9,303 nucleotides of DNA from Candidatus Latescibacterota bacterium (GTDB lineage: Bacteria > Krumholzibacteriota > Krumholzibacteriia > Krumholzibacteriales > WJIX01), in assembly GCA_030643145.1 (NCBI GenBank), contig DAOWMJ010000072.1, positions 1 to 9,303 of the forward strand, written 5' to 3'. The notes beneath the pieces are model-generated. The model did no database searches and had not been told where the DNA came from. It saw only the letters and a list, made by a program, of their open reading frames with translations. Shown here one piece after another: positions 1-7,330 of the stretch. How positions within the stretch are numbered: the stretch's first letter is position 1; every line of letters starts with the position of its first letter. The position numbers were made by a program, and so were the translations under genes.

Positions 1-2862
1 GAAAGACATGATTCAGTTTTTATTGGCGCCGGAGCCCAGATGGGCAAACCGATGAGAGTTGAAGGTGAGGATGACACAGAGGGAGTAATAAGGGGAACTG
101 AATTCCTAATGGAGAAGGCTGATAACCCCGAACCTGTAATGGGGACGGTGGTTGTGGTCGGTGGAGGAAATACAGCAATGGATGTGGCCAGAACCTCATG
201 GAGGCTGGGCGCAGAGAAGGTGATTATTTTATACCGGAGAACGAAAGCTGAAATGCCCGCCGATGATATGGAAATTGAGGATTGTCTTGAAGAGGGAATT
301 GAATTGATGGAGCTTGCCTCACCGGTGGGCATTGTGACGGAAGATGGAAGAATTACCGCATTGCGTTGTATTAGAATGAAGCTGGGTGAACCGGACGAAT
401 CGGGCCGGCGGCGTCCCATACCTCTGGAGGGGTCGCAGTTTGATCTGCCGTGTCAGCTTGCGGTTCCCGCGATAGGTCAGACATCTGAACTTGAGGGACT
501 TACCGTGGCTGGAGAAGAGGAGATCAGCACTACCAGATGGAATACATTTATTATTGATAACAAAACAATGGAAACTAATATAAAGGGTCTTTTCGCCGGA
601 GGAGATGTGGCCGAAGATGGGGCAACGGTAGTTATTGATGCGATTGGTGACGGCCGCAAAGCTGCAGATGCCATTCATGCCTATTTGATGGGTGAATCCA
701 TCCCTTCTGAGGATTTTCGGGTAAGAAAGGAATTCTGGAGAAAACCAGGTAAAACCGAACTGGGCGATATAACAGAGAGCCCCAGACACAAATTACACAC
801 GATCGATGTGGAAGAGCGCGTGGGAAATTTCAGAGAAGTAGCAACCGGGTTTGATTACGAAGATAATGTGCATGAATGTGATAGGTGCCTTTCCTGCGGA
901 TGCCTGGAGTATGATGATTGCCTCCTGAGGCTTCACGCGCAGGAGTACGGTGTCGATATGGAAGAATTTAAGGGATACGTGAGTAAATACAAGATTGATG
1001 AACGGCATCCCTACATAGTATATGATCCGAATAAATGTGTGCTTTGTACCCGCTGTATGAGGACGTGCGCCAGGATTATTCCGACCGCCGCGCTCGGGTT
1101 GATAGGGAGGGGGTTCAAAACGGAAGTAAGGCCCGCAATGAATGAACCTCTCCTTGAAACGAGCTGTGTCAGTTGCGGTAACTGTGTTGATTCTTGCCCG
1201 ACAGGGGCTTTGACAATTAAGTATCCGTTTCCAGGGCGGGCTTCTTTATATGCTGAAGAAGTGGTATCCCATTGTGCCTTTTGTTCTCTTGCCTGCCCGA
1301 TTACTGTCAGTAAATTTAGTGAAGAACGCTATTATGTCGGTTCATCAGGGGTTCCGGGTGATTATCTGTGCAAGTATGGAAGGTTTGGTTATGAGATTTT
1401 TATCAAAAAGAAAAGGATTAAAACTCCGGAATTGCGAAGAATGGATCCCGGCAAGAAGATTGAAGTGGATATCGCTTGCCGGATGCTTGTTTCCGGTATG
1501 AAAGAAGCGGCCAAGGAGTTCGGTCCTGACAAGGTGGGGGTGTTTGTTTCACCCGATCTTACCAATGAGGAGTTGTATCTGGCGGCTAAAATGGCCAGGG
1601 AAGGTTTGGGAACTAACAATATTTCGTCTCTTTCTATCCTCGCCGGGGAAGAGGAAGCAGGTGTTCTTGATGAAGCCTTTGGGTTTACCGGTTCGACATC
1701 AGACCGGCAGTGCGTCGAAAATGCCGATCTTGTTATTTGCAATAACACTTCACTTGAATCCGATCATTTAATAATCAGCTCTGATATTATTAAGACTTTA
1801 AAAAATGGCGCGAAATTTATTGTGAGCAATTCCACTCTAAATGCTACCGATCAGATGATTTCTACTATCGCGATGGATCCGATGAGAGGAAGGGCGGCGT
1901 TATTATGGGTGGGGGTGATTAAAGCTCTTCAAGATAAAGGGTTATTTGAGCTTGATATGATCAAGGATGTTTCAGATCTCGATGGTTTCGCGGAAGGCGG
2001 GGATTTTGATTTCGAGAAGATGTCAGAGCTTACAGGTGTTGAACGGAAAACTGTTTTTAAAGCTGCAGATCTTATTATTTCCTCTAAAAAGATAGTAATC
2101 ATTCATTGTCCCGACAGGCCGCAGGATCGCGCGAGGGGTGATATGGCCACACTTGCCGATTTGGTTATTCTTTTGAGAAGAATTGGTGTTAAAGCTGACT
2201 TGCTTCTTCCGCGCGGCAACGCTAATAGTTCCGGAATTGAGCTAATGGGAGCTGATCCTTCTTTTGAACCAGGGCGATTGGCTGTTAAGAATAAGATCGC
2301 CGGGGCTTCGAACCGCGAGCAGCTGCGCGCGATGCTTGAGGAAGGCGAAATAAAAGCGGCTTTTATTATTGGTGAGGATCCTGTTGCCTGGAAGAAGACC
2401 GAGTCATGGTTTAGAAATGTTGAATTTATAGCTGCAATGGATTGGACTCCTACCGAAACTACAAGCTTAGCTGATGTTGTGCTTCCGGGTTCGACTTTTC
2501 TCGGAACGAATGGTTACAGATGTAATTTTGAAGGGAAGCTGATCGAGTATAAGAGAATTGTTGAACCTCCGGCGGGTGTATCGGGAAGGGAGATACTATT
2601 TGATTTGGCTCGTGGTTTTGGAGTGAACTTGAAAGATAATATAAGTGGCGAAATTAACGATATCATTGAAGAGAAACTTGACGGGGAGCTGATTCCCTTT
2701 TGTTGGAACACGGGGCAATCGCGTTTGTCTCCGCCCCAAAACAAGCTGATAAAAGTTCAGGCGGGAGTGGTTGCGGGATCGATTCCGCCGCCGCTTACAC
2801 AGTACGAAAAATACAAGCGGGAAATCATAAATGTAGGTTCCGAGCACTATAGAGTCAGGTAA
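1..2862 (+). CDS. GltD-like NADPH oxidoreductase fused to a NuoG/FdhA-like iron-sulfur module (5' partial)
   Basis: The frame is open from base 1, and residues before the first ATG (base 40) already match the GltD fold (SVFIGAGAQ), so the true start lies upstream; 953 residues are visible. Numbered from base 1: an NADPH-binding Rossmann segment (GGGNTAMD, 54-61; YRRTKAEMPA, 78-87) and the FAD-binding end of a GltD module (GLFAGGD, 196-202). Then a cysteine group (293, 296, 299, 301, 307), two ferredoxin-type 4Fe-4S motifs (346/349/352/356 and 389/392/395/399), and a molybdopterin-oxidoreductase-type 4Fe-4S motif (425/428/432/457) leading into a NuoG/FdhA-like domain to the C-terminus. I see no Cys or Sec where formate dehydrogenases hold their molybdenum ligand (around 542-552 reads SSLSILAGEEE). 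It is therefore more likely an electron-transfer protein than a formate dehydrogenase. The two halves resemble SfrB and SfrA of Geobacter soluble NADPH oxidoreductase joined in one chain. Probably cytoplasmic. The exact electron partners are unknown. Confidence 0.9.
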   Translation, partial: ERHDSVFIGAGAQMGKPMRVEGEDDTEGVIRGTEFLMEKADNPEPVMGTVVVVGGGNTAMDVARTSWRLGAEKVIILYRRTKAEMPADDMEIEDCLEEGIELMELASPVGIVTEDGRITALRCIRMKLGEPDESGRRRPIPLEGSQFDLPCQLAVPAIGQTSELEGLTVAGEEEISTTRWNTFIIDNKTMETNIKGLFAGGDVAEDGATVVIDAIGDGRKAADAIHAYLMGESIPSEDFRVRKEFWRKPGKTELGDITESPRHKLHTIDVEERVGNFREVATGFDYEDNVHECDRCLSCGCLEYDDCLLRLHAQEYGVDMEEFKGYVSKYKIDERHPYIVYDPNKCVLCTRCMRTCARIIPTAALGLIGRGFKTEVRPAMNEPLLETSCVSCGNCVDSCPTGALTIKYPFPGRASLYAEEVVSHCAFCSLACPITVSKFSEERYYVGSSGVPGDYLCKYGRFGYEIFIKKKRIKTPELRRMDPGKKIEVDIACRMLVSGMKEAAKEFGPDKVGVFVSPDLTNEELYLAAKMAREGLGTNNISSLSILAGEEEAGVLDEAFGFTGSTSDRQCVENADLVICNNTSLESDHLIISSDIIKTLKNGAKFIVSNSTLNATDQMISTIAMDPMRGRAALLWVGVIKALQDKGLFELDMIKDVSDLDGFAEGGDFDFEKMSELTGVERKTVFKAADLIISSKKIVIIHCPDRPQDRARGDMATLADLVILLRRIGVKADLLLPRGNANSSGIELMGADPSFEPGRLAVKNKIAGASNREQLRAMLEEGEIKAAFIIGEDPVAWKKTESWFRNVEFIAAMDWTPTETTSLADVVLPGSTFLGTNGYRCNFEGKLIEYKRIVEPPAGVSGREILFDLARGFGVNLKDNISGEINDIIEEKLDGELIPFCWNTGQSRLSPPQNKLIKVQAGVVAGSIPPPLTQYEKYKREIINVGSEHYRVR

Positions 2863-2920
2863 GTGCATTTTTTTATTACTTAGGCGCCCGTTTGACTTGG
2901 CCTAAAATTGAGGTGTTTGA

Positions 2921-4909
2921 ATGCAGCAACTCGAGGGTTTGTATTCATTCCTGGAAAACAATTTCGACTATCTTCTTGTAACGGATGCAGAGGGGATGAT
3001 TCTTTATGCGGGCAAAGATGTCCTGGCCGATTTTACTGTTAATAATGAAACTTTAAATGGCAGGAAGTTGGATGGAATACTGATTCCTTCTTCTTTGAAG
3101 AGTTTTCAATTAGCTATAGAACGGGCACGGAATGGAGATTGTGGAGTTGCCGTATTTGCTTCCAGGAGTAAGCTGGAATCTTCAGTATCCCTCAGGGTAG
3201 GTTACGCCGATAGCGGGGGAAAGACGGTTTATTTATTCTTTGGTGATAAGCCGGATAGTTTGAACAAGGAGCTGGAATGGCAGAAAGATGAAAGGATAAA
3301 GGAACTTACATGTTTATATGATATTGCTAAATTAATAGAAGTTACGAAGAGTATTGATGAGTTCTTTAAAAAATTTACGGAAATTTTAAGTAACGGGATG
3401 CTGTATCCAAAAGACGTTGTGGTATATACTTCTTATGATAATCGGGAATATGGACAGAAACCCGATTCGCAGAATTATATTTCGGTGGAATTGATGGTAT
3501 GGAAAGAGCGCAAGGGAGAAATACGTGTCGGGTATCACGATGAAGGCACCAAGATGCTTACTGAAGAACAGAAGATGCTTGATGAAATCGCCAGGATGCT
3601 GAATGTGGCTCTTGAACGTAAGGAGCTTGCTATAAAGGTTGGGAAAATGGAAAGTGAGGAGAGTCAATATCACGCCAGAATGGAGGAACTGAAAAGCCAG
3701 GTCGCTGCTAGAACTGAAGAACTGGGTGACCAGAAAAAGAAACTATCCATTGTAAATTCATACCTGGAAAGGGTTAACAAAGGATGGGATCAGGCTAAAA
3801 TCCAGCTGGAGACGATCTTTAAGGCGATCCCCGATGAGGTTGTACTTCTCGATACAAACCGTAAGGTGGTAATGTCAAACAGGGATGATATTGAACCGGG
3901 CGACTATTGTTATTCAAGCTTTTTTGGCAGGGATAAGCCGTGCAAAGATTGTCGCCTTGCCATGATTATGAAGGAAAAGACACCGGTAACCCTAACAATA
4001 AAAAATAAGGATAGATATCTTCAGGTGCATGCTTTGCCGATTTTCAATGATGAACATGAAGTGGATGGCATTCTGGAATTTTATCGGGATGTCACCCTTG
4101 AGAAGACTTATGATCAACAATTACAACAGGCCGATAAGCTGGCTTCTATAGGCGAATTGGTAAGCGGCATCGGTCATGAAATTAATAACCCTAATCAATT
4201 TATCCGTGGGAATATAAAGATTGTCAAACAATCTCTTGAAGATATGCTGCCTATTGTTGATGAGTATTACAGTTCGAACCCTGAATTAAGGATTGCGCGG
4301 TTAAACTATGATTTTTTTCGTGAACATATTATGGTTCTGGTTGATGATATGGCTCATGGCTCCGAGCGTATCAAGAGTATTGTTCAAGGGCTTAGAGCTT
4401 TTACAAAAAAGGATGAGGGACTGCTTGTAGACACAGTAGAGATAAACACACTTATTGAAGCGACAACAAGACTTGTTCACAAGGAGGTACATAAGAAGGG
4501 TGAAATAGAACTGGCCCTCGGCAAAAATCTTCCGACATTCAGGGGGAATGCTCAGAAAATTGAGCAGGTGTTGGTCAATTTGATTGTCAACGCGAGCCAG
4601 GCCATTTCTGATGATACGGAAGGCCGGATTATCGTCAGAACCATGAAAGCGAATTCTTTTCTTGTTGTACAGATAGTTGATAACGGCTGCGGGATGAACG
4701 AGAAAACCATAAAGCAGATTTTCGATCCATTCTTTACTACAAAACGGGGAAAAGGGGGCACCGGCCTCGGGTTGGCAATTGTTTTTCGAATAATTGAAGA
4801 GCATGGAGGAAAAATTTCCGTGAACAGCAGCCCGGGGGTCGGCACTACGTTTACTATCAAAATTCCGGTCGGTTCTCCCGGTGATGGTAAGAAGGAGGCG
4901 CGGCGATGA
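2921..4909 (+). CDS. Soluble PAS-GAF-PAS sensor histidine kinase
   Basis: 662 residues. A Shine-Dalgarno GAGGTG (2910-2915) lies five bases before the ATG. Domains: an N-terminal PAS-like region (about 8-110), a GAF-like region (about 125-237), a charged coiled coil (about 240-300), and a second PAS domain (about 300-395) holding Cys330, Cys341 and Cys344 in the pattern C-x10-C-x2-C. The kinase core has the phosphoacceptor His419 in GELVSGIGHEINNPN, an N box with Asn557 in VLVNLIVNASQAI, a G1 box VDNGCGM (Asp587), an F box IFDPFFTTK and a G2 box GGTGLGL (612-618). All catalytic boxes look intact. No signal peptide or membrane segment is visible, so it should sense a cytoplasmic signal. It overlaps the downstream response regulator by ATGA, so the two are almost certainly a cognate, translationally coupled pair. 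The ligand is unknown; the Cys-containing PAS suggests redox or metal input, which is inference. Confidence 0.93.
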   Translation: MQQLEGLYSFLENNFDYLLVTDAEGMILYAGKDVLADFTVNNETLNGRKLDGILIPSSLKSFQLAIERARNGDCGVAVFASRSKLESSVSLRVGYADSGGKTVYLFFGDKPDSLNKELEWQKDERIKELTCLYDIAKLIEVTKSIDEFFKKFTEILSNGMLYPKDVVVYTSYDNREYGQKPDSQNYISVELMVWKERKGEIRVGYHDEGTKMLTEEQKMLDEIARMLNVALERKELAIKVGKMESEESQYHARMEELKSQVAARTEELGDQKKKLSIVNSYLERVNKGWDQAKIQLETIFKAIPDEVVLLDTNRKVVMSNRDDIEPGDYCYSSFFGRDKPCKDCRLAMIMKEKTPVTLTIKNKDRYLQVHALPIFNDEHEVDGILEFYRDVTLEKTYDQQLQQADKLASIGELVSGIGHEINNPNQFIRGNIKIVKQSLEDMLPIVDEYYSSNPELRIARLNYDFFREHIMVLVDDMAHGSERIKSIVQGLRAFTKKDEGLLVDTVEINTLIEATTRLVHKEVHKKGEIELALGKNLPTFRGNAQKIEQVLVNLIVNASQAISDDTEGRIIVRTMKANSFLVVQIVDNGCGMNEKTIKQIFDPFFTTKRGKGGTGLGLAIVFRIIEEHGGKISVNSSPGVGTTFTIKIPVGSPGDGKKEARR

Positions 4910-6276
4910 AACGGATCTTTATTGTGGACGATGATGTAGCCGTAACAAATTATTTTAAAGTATTTTTCGCTCAGACCGGTCTTTACGAAACTGCTATTGA
5001 GAATGATTCAAGAAAGGTAATGGAATGTCTATCGCGGGAGTCATTTAACTTAATCCTTCTTGACATGGATATGCCCAATGTCAGCGGTATGAATATTTTG
5101 AGAGAAATGAAGAAAAAGAATATTAATATACCCGTTGTGATCCTGACTGGAGTTAATGATGTCGACCTTGCCGTAAAATCGATGAAACTTGGGGCTTTTG
5201 ATTATGTGATCAAACCGGTTGACGACGATAAATTGTTGGAAATAATCGATGACGCGCTCGAACATAGTGTTCTGAATAGAAGTATTAAGCAACTTCCGAA
5301 GGGGTTAAGCCGAAAGGGGCTTGTTAATCAGGATGCGTTTAACGGTTTGCTTACAATCAATCCGGAGATGATTCGATTGTTTCACCATGCGGAAAAGCTT
5401 GCCGGCAGTGATCTGACTATTTTTATCTGGGGCGAAAGCGGGACTGGTAAGGAAACACTCGCCAGGGCCATTCACAGAGCAAGCCCACGAAGGGATAAGG
5501 CTTTTGTCGCGGTGGATGCAAACAGTTTTATTCCTGAGCAATTTCCCTCTTTTTTCTTCGGGAAGGCTCGAAGCTGGAGTAAAACAAGGGAAGAAAAAAC
5601 AGGGTTTCTAGAAGAAGCAGATGGAGGAACACTCTTTCTTAATAATATTGAATATCTTGATTTCCCGATGCAGGCAAGATTGAAAAGAGTTATTCAAAGG
5701 AATGAATATTATCTGGAGAGTTCGGCAAGAATACGAAACTCGGATGTAAGGATAATTGTAGCTTCAACGAAGAAACTTGCCTCCACGGAGAATGAAAAAT
5801 CTTTCAGCAAAGATCTTCTTTATCATTTGATGGTTACTTCCATTGGAATTCCCCCCCTTCGTAAGAGGGCTGATGATATATTGCTTTTGGCATCACATTT
5901 TCTAAAGGAAGAAGCGCGGAATTCAGGAAAGAAAATTGGAGCGTTTTCGGATGAGAGCGCAGCTCTACTTAAAAATTACAGCTATCCTAATAATGTTCAG
6001 GAACTAATTACAATTGTTGCCAGCGCTGTCGCCAAAGAGGGCGGTAGCAGTATAACTGTTGAATCGCTTCCCCATATTTTGGGTAAAGAAGGGGAAATTG
6101 CTGATGTAGCGGAAGAGCGTAAATTTGAACTTAGAAAACTTGATGATGTAATAGAGGATCAGGTTAAGAATACACTTGACTATTTTGATGGAAGCAGAGA
6201 AAAGGCCGCTGAGAAACTGGGAATATCTCTGGAAAAAGTAAATGAAATAATCAAGAAGATCGATTACACTGATTAA
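4906..6276 (+). CDS. NtrC-type response regulator with degenerate AAA+ domain
   Basis: 456 residues, preceded by AAGGAGG (4892-4898) seven bases before the ATG. The receiver domain (1 to about 120) looks functional: acidic pocket D8-D10, phosphoacceptor Asp53 in LLDMDMP, Thr81 and Lys103. The central domain (about 148-395) is recognisably a sigma54-activator AAA+ module with an intact Walker A (GESGTGKE, 176-183). However, the Walker B acidic pair is Asn246-Asn247 (LFLNNI instead of LFLDEI), and the GAFTGA loop is absent (after FG at 218-219 it reads KARSWSKTREEKTG, one residue shorter). The two arginine-finger positions are Ser301 and His307 (FSKDLLYHL where the family has FRxDLxxRL). The sensor II arginine is Gln365 (NNVQEL instead of GNVREL). 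A Fis-type helix-turn-helix is likely at about 415-452 (SREKAAEKLGISLEKV). It probably binds DNA under kinase control but is unlikely to drive sigma54 open-complex formation. The frame is intact, so this looks like divergence rather than a pseudogene. Confidence 0.92.
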   Translation: MKRIFIVDDDVAVTNYFKVFFAQTGLYETAIENDSRKVMECLSRESFNLILLDMDMPNVSGMNILREMKKKNINIPVVILTGVNDVDLAVKSMKLGAFDYVIKPVDDDKLLEIIDDALEHSVLNRSIKQLPKGLSRKGLVNQDAFNGLLTINPEMIRLFHHAEKLAGSDLTIFIWGESGTGKETLARAIHRASPRRDKAFVAVDANSFIPEQFPSFFFGKARSWSKTREEKTGFLEEADGGTLFLNNIEYLDFPMQARLKRVIQRNEYYLESSARIRNSDVRIIVASTKKLASTENEKSFSKDLLYHLMVTSIGIPPLRKRADDILLLASHFLKEEARNSGKKIGAFSDESAALLKNYSYPNNVQELITIVASAVAKEGGSSITVESLPHILGKEGEIADVAEERKFELRKLDDVIEDQVKNTLDYFDGSREKAAEKLGISLEKVNEIIKKIDYTD

Positions 6277-6283
6277 TCTTCTT
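6253..6283 (+). terminator. Possible hairpin terminator after the response regulator
   Basis: An 8-base perfect inverted repeat, AAGAAGAT (6253-6260) and ATCTTCTT (6276-6283), spans the stop codon of the response regulator gene. Four further inner pairs (two of them G-U) leave a five-base loop. It is AT-rich, and only a weak T stretch (AAATTTT, from 6284) follows, so it would be a poor intrinsic terminator and could be a chance palindrome. It lies at the end of the two-component operon and before the separate nfn promoter candidate, which fits a transcript boundary. Confidence 0.3.
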
Positions 6284-6331
6284 AAATTTTGAACTGAAAT
6301 TATCTATGACAGGTTCAACTTAAGAAATAGC

Positions 6332-6361
6332 TTGAAGATGCAACTTTTTCTATGGTATACA
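6332..6361 (+). promoter_or_regulatory. Candidate sigma70-type promoter for nfnAB
   Basis: The gap 6277-6469 (193 bases) has no credible gene. Within it, TTGAAG (6332-6337) and TATACA (6356-6361) are separated by 18 bases, a reasonable but imperfect -35/-10 pair upstream of nfnA. A T-rich stretch follows (about 6362-6395). A loose inverted repeat TTCAA (6314-6318) / TTGAA (6332-6336) overlaps the -35 box, and CAACTT is repeated at 6316 and 6341; either could be an operator. All are short matches in AT-rich DNA, so this is a suggestion only. No convincing -24/-12 sigma54 promoter is seen in the gap. Confidence 0.3.
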
Positions 6362-6469
6362 TATTTATTGTTTTTGTTGTTTGTTACTATTCTATATGAA
6401 GCTGGGAAGAATAAATATGTCACTTGATCCCGTTTTATTTAACCTTTTGAAGGGGCTGACAGATTAGTT

Positions 6470-7294
6470 ATGAATAAGATTATCGAAAAGGAGTTTATTA
6501 CTTCGGACCTTTTCAGAATGAAGGTCGAAGCGCCGGAGATTGCGCGTAAACGTAAAGCAGGACAGTTTATTATTCTGATAGTAGATGAGAAAGGGGAGAG
6601 GATCCCTCTTACGATAGCCGATGCTGATTCTGATGCCGGCTGGATCGCGCTGGTCGCTCAGATTGTGGGAAAGACTACAAAGGTTTTGTCTCTGCTTGAA
6701 GTCGGCGATTCGATAAGGGATTTGGCCGGACCTCTCGGCAAACCGACCCATATCGAAAAGTATGGAAGAGTAGTTGTGATTGGTGGCGGGGTTGGAATAG
6801 CTCCCGCTCATCCCATAGCCCAAGCCATGAAGGAAGGCGGCAATACGGTAATCTCAATTCTGGGCGGCAGGACAAAAGAACTGGTTATTATGGAAGAAGA
6901 GATGAAAGCCGCCAGCGACACGGTTATTATTACAACAGATGATGGTTCGTATGGAAACAAAGGGTTTGTTACGGATGCCTTGCAGAAGTTAATTGATGAT
7001 GGGGTTTTTATCAATCTTGTTGTCGCGGTTGGGCCTCCCATCATGATGAAATTCGTGAGTAAATTGACAAAGAAATATGAGATAGAAACTATAGTGAGTT
7101 TGAATACTATTATGGTTGACGGAACAGGAATGTGCGGATGTTGCCGTGTTTCCGTTGGCGGCGAGACGAAATTTGTGTGTGTTGATGGTCCTGAGTTCGA
7201 TGGCCACAAGGTTGATTTCGATGAAATGATGAAGCGTATACAGATGTATAAACCTCAGGAAAAAGAAGCGATGGACAGGTTCCTTTCTGAATAG
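6470..7294 (+). CDS. nfnA: NfnA, small FAD/[2Fe-2S] subunit of NADH-dependent ferredoxin:NADP+ oxidoreductase
   Basis: 274 residues, the usual size for this family (also annotated as sulfide dehydrogenase beta or PyrK-like). The ferredoxin-reductase fold shows the FAD motif RIPLT (44-48) and the nucleotide-binding loop GGGVGIAPA (105-113). The C-terminal [2Fe-2S] site is DGTGMCGCC...FVCVDG, with Asp217, Cys222, Cys225 and Cys237 in the positions expected for the Asp/three-Cys ligated cluster; Cys224 is an additional cysteine. The tail DGPEFDGHKVDFDE is a family signature. The NAD(H)-binding subunit pairs with NfnB to couple NADH and reduced ferredoxin to NADP+ reduction, or the reverse, by flavin-based electron bifurcation in the cytoplasm. 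The start is fixed by a TAA in frame at 6440 with no other start codon between. The nearest purine-rich site (AAGGGG, 6450-6455) is 14 bases away, a long spacing. nfnB follows after 36 bases. Confidence 0.93.
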   Translation: MNKIIEKEFITSDLFRMKVEAPEIARKRKAGQFIILIVDEKGERIPLTIADADSDAGWIALVAQIVGKTTKVLSLLEVGDSIRDLAGPLGKPTHIEKYGRVVVIGGGVGIAPAHPIAQAMKEGGNTVISILGGRTKELVIMEEEMKAASDTVIITTDDGSYGNKGFVTDALQKLIDDGVFINLVVAVGPPIMMKFVSKLTKKYEIETIVSLNTIMVDGTGMCGCCRVSVGGETKFVCVDGPEFDGHKVDFDEMMKRIQMYKPQEKEAMDRFLSE

Positions 7295-7297
7295 CAT

Positions 7298-7330
7298 AAG
7301 GAGGTTACGGTCCCTGTGGCCGCGTGAATT
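7298..7330 (+). promoter_or_regulatory. Perfect Shine-Dalgarno plus intervening hairpin before nfnB
   Basis: AAGGAGGT at 7298-7305 is an ideal ribosome binding site but lies 25 bases before the nfnB ATG (7331). No nearer start is usable: a TGA at 7325-7327 closes the nfnB frame. Between them, CGGTC (7308-7312) and GGCCG (7318-7322) can pair as a 5-bp stem (one G-U) with loop CCTGT. Folding this would reduce the effective spacing to about ten bases, a normal distance. An alternative is that the site serves a three-codon GTG-GCC-GCG-TGA leader at 7316-7327, with reinitiation at nfnB. Confidence 0.5.

Noticed and set aside
2860..2882. TAAGT/ACTTA inverted repeat with a T run after the fused oxidoreductase
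   Set aside because: It is only five AT-rich pairs, and the T run is in the loop rather than after the stem, so it does not support a terminator.
2897..2912. Sigma54-like -24/-12 sequence (TTGGC...TTGA) just before the histidine kinase gene
   Set aside because: The spacing between the GG and the second element is one base short, the required GC is GA, and it would lie almost on the start codon and overlap the ribosome binding site.
4301..4804. A 167-residue antisense reading frame within the histidine kinase gene, and similar antisense frames elsewhere
   Set aside because: They lie opposite well-conserved kinase motifs, have no recognisable domain or ribosome binding site, and fit random open frames on the complementary strand.
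7316..7327. GTG at 7316 as the start of nfnB
   Set aside because: It is in frame with nfnB but a TGA stop at 7325 follows after three codons, so it cannot be the enzyme's start; kept only as a possible leader.
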